In this document: positions 37,810 to 38,760 of the stretch, one piece after another
Position numbering within the stretch: position 1 is the stretch's first letter
Layout of the letters: every line of letters starts with the position of its first letter
Assembly (NCBI GenBank): GCA_020161215.1
Contig: JAIUOM010000027.1
Location: 1 to 38,760 of the forward strand
Source: Pseudomonadota bacterium
Lineage (GTDB): Bacteria > Pseudomonadota > Gammaproteobacteria > Burkholderiales > Burkholderiaceae_C
Direction: 5' to 3'
DNA length: 38,760 nucleotides
Translations under genes and position numbers: made by a program
The notes under the pieces: generated by a model
The model's database searches: none
Told to the model about the DNA's origin: nothing
What the model saw: the letters and a program-made list of their open reading frames with translations, nothing else

Positions 37810-37848
37810 AACGGCCTGCCTTCTTTGCGACGACAGGCCGTTTGCTTT
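37810..37848 (+). terminator. Probable terminator after tRNA-Met
   Basis: AACGGCCTG (37810-37818) pairs with CAGGCCGTT (37834-37842) and is followed by a short, interrupted T-rich stretch. The 15-nt loop is long, so termination may be weak. Confidence 0.6.
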
Positions 37849-37903
37849 GGCGCAAGCAAAGACGCCACCGTTCCACGGCCGATCGGTCAGTGCTTGCGTC
37901 CTA

Positions 37904-38497
37904 GTGTGCTGTCCCGGTAATAACTGACATTAATCGTGCATGCCTGTGCGGTATCTTTGGAACGGAGATACCACGATGAGAACAGGCAGGCCCAAGGCAG
38001 AATTGACACTGTCGGACGAAGAGCGAGCGCAGCTTGCGTCGTTTGCTCGCAGCCGCTCGCTGCCGGTGGCATTGAGCATGCGAGCGCGCATCGTTCTGAG
38101 CAGCGCCGATGGTGAGGACAACAAGTCCATCGCGCAACGCCTGGAGCTCACGAAGCAGACCGTCGGCAAGTGGCGAGCGCGCTTCATCGAACGACGCATC
38201 GCAGGCTTGTACGACGATATTCGACCGGGCAAGCCGCGCACGATTGGCGACGAGCGGGTCGCTCATCTGGTCAAGACCACGCTGCATACCAAGCCGGACG
38301 ATGGCTCGACTCACTGGAGCGTGCGCTCGGTGGCAGCCGAGACCGGCATCTCCAAAACTAGCGTCGCGCGCTACTTCCAGATGTTCGGGTTGCAGCCGCA
38401 TCGCAGCGAGGGCTTCAAGCTGTCCAACGATCCGTTCTTCATCGAGAAGCTGCGCGATGTGGTGGGCCTGTACCTCAGTCCCCCGGACAACGCGCTA
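37904..38497 (+). mobile_element. IS630-family element, left part only
   Basis: The element probably begins after the TA dinucleotide at 37902-37903 (GTGTGCTGTCCCGGTAATAA as terminal sequence); IS630-family elements target TA. It is interrupted near 38496-38497, also at a TA, where a different IS630-like sequence starts in reverse. The right end is not in the window. Borders are inferred, not proven by a target duplication. Confidence 0.55.
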
Positions 38498-38506
38498 GTC
38501 CACTGA
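37976..38506 (+). pseudogene. IS630-family transposase, truncated N-terminal part
   Basis: The 176 residues cover the N-terminal helix-turn-helix region (SIAQRLELTKQTVGKWRARF, then RSVAAETGISKTSVARYFQM). The reading then stops with SPPDNALVH and a TGA. In complete IS630 transposases the next residues carry the first catalytic Asp (VDEKSQ block), so the whole DDE domain is missing and this cannot be active alone. GGAG lies 9 nt before ATG 37976. The final Val-His and stop are probably read from the inserted sequence. Confidence 0.85.
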
Positions 38507-38760
38507 ATCTGAAGAATCGGATGTGATGCGTCGACTGGGATCGGCGTAGATCCACTTCAACGGCTTTGGGTGCATGTTGTATTGGCGGATGTATCGCATG
38601 AGCTTCTTGTCAAGGTCTTTGATGGATGTGAAAACACCGCGGGTAATGACATCGCGCTGGATGCGGGCGAACCAGTTTTCGACCTGATTCAGCCACGAAG
38701 AGTACGTCGGGGTGTAGTGCATGTGAACGCGACGATGCTTGTCCAGGAACGCTTGCACCA
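38495..38760 (-). CDS. IS630-family transposase, C-terminal part, off the right edge
   Basis: The minus-strand frame is open from the window edge to a TAG at 38495-38497. It encodes the end of an IS630 DDE domain: MHYTPTYSSWLNQVENWF with the catalytic Glu, IQRDVITRGVFTS, and a KPLKWIYADPSRRI tail. The tail style differs from the subfamily of the plus-strand fragment, so I infer a second element, inserted in opposite orientation. Its N-terminal part would lie to the right. Confidence 0.85.
   Translation of the reverse strand, partial: VQAFLDKHRRVHMHYTPTYSSWLNQVENWFARIQRDVITRGVFTSIKDLDKKLMRYIRQYNMHPKPLKWIYADPSRRITSDSSDSVD

Overview
The window is high-GC chromosomal DNA from a betaproteobacterium, most likely a hydrogen-oxidising, CO2-fixing member of the Burkholderiales (Comamonadaceae such as Hydrogenophaga or relatives). 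I infer this from the HoxABCJ-type H2-sensing cluster, the red-type (form IC) RuBisCO operon in the order known from Cupriavidus necator, the short GCTATTGA-type intergenic repeats, and a DUF3717-DUF1289 protein. The genus is a guess; no ribosomal RNA or marker gene in the window fixes it.

Layout. 1-3396: a truncated Orn/Lys/Arg decarboxylase (minus strand), an NfeD-like and SPFH/stomatin-like pair, and tRNA-Ser(GGA) with a terminator. 3524-9342: a tightly coupled H2-sensing unit, hoxA-hoxB-hoxC-nikR-hoxJ, with ATGA and GTGA overlaps. 9343-11554: a TonB-dependent receptor behind a promoter that carries a TATGAA-N13-TTCATA dyad resembling a NikR operator. 11586-23179: cbbR divergent from cbbLSXYEFPTZG, ending in a strong terminator; pgk and aldolase genes are absent here. 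23356-31872: housekeeping and accessory genes. These are an S8 protease with a GlyGly-CTERM-like tail, a membrane-anchored unknown, a DUF3717-DUF1289 protein, a yybP-ykoY (Mn2+) riboswitch ahead of a TerC-family transporter, a small holin-like membrane protein, a BepA-like M48 protease, moaC, and an O-antigen-ligase/PglL-like membrane protein. 31935-37655: aromatic and acyl-CoA catabolism (a FadJ-like bifunctional enzyme, paaK, paaI, paaG, and a divergent enoyl-CoA hydratase) around a TetR-type operator. 37726-38760: tRNA-Met, then two IS630-family fragments facing each other.

How it fits together. A cytoplasmic [NiFe] regulatory hydrogenase (HoxBC) would sense H2 and signal through HoxJ to HoxA, which is expected to activate hydrogenase genes outside the window. 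A NikR-like regulator lies inside the same operon, and its likely operator precedes an outer-membrane receptor. I infer a nickel-supply branch of the hydrogen regulon. The cbb operon next door is the carbon-fixation arm. The most interesting point is that this NikR keeps the DNA-contacting residues of the family but has lost two of the four canonical nickel ligands, so it may respond to a different signal or use a different metal site.
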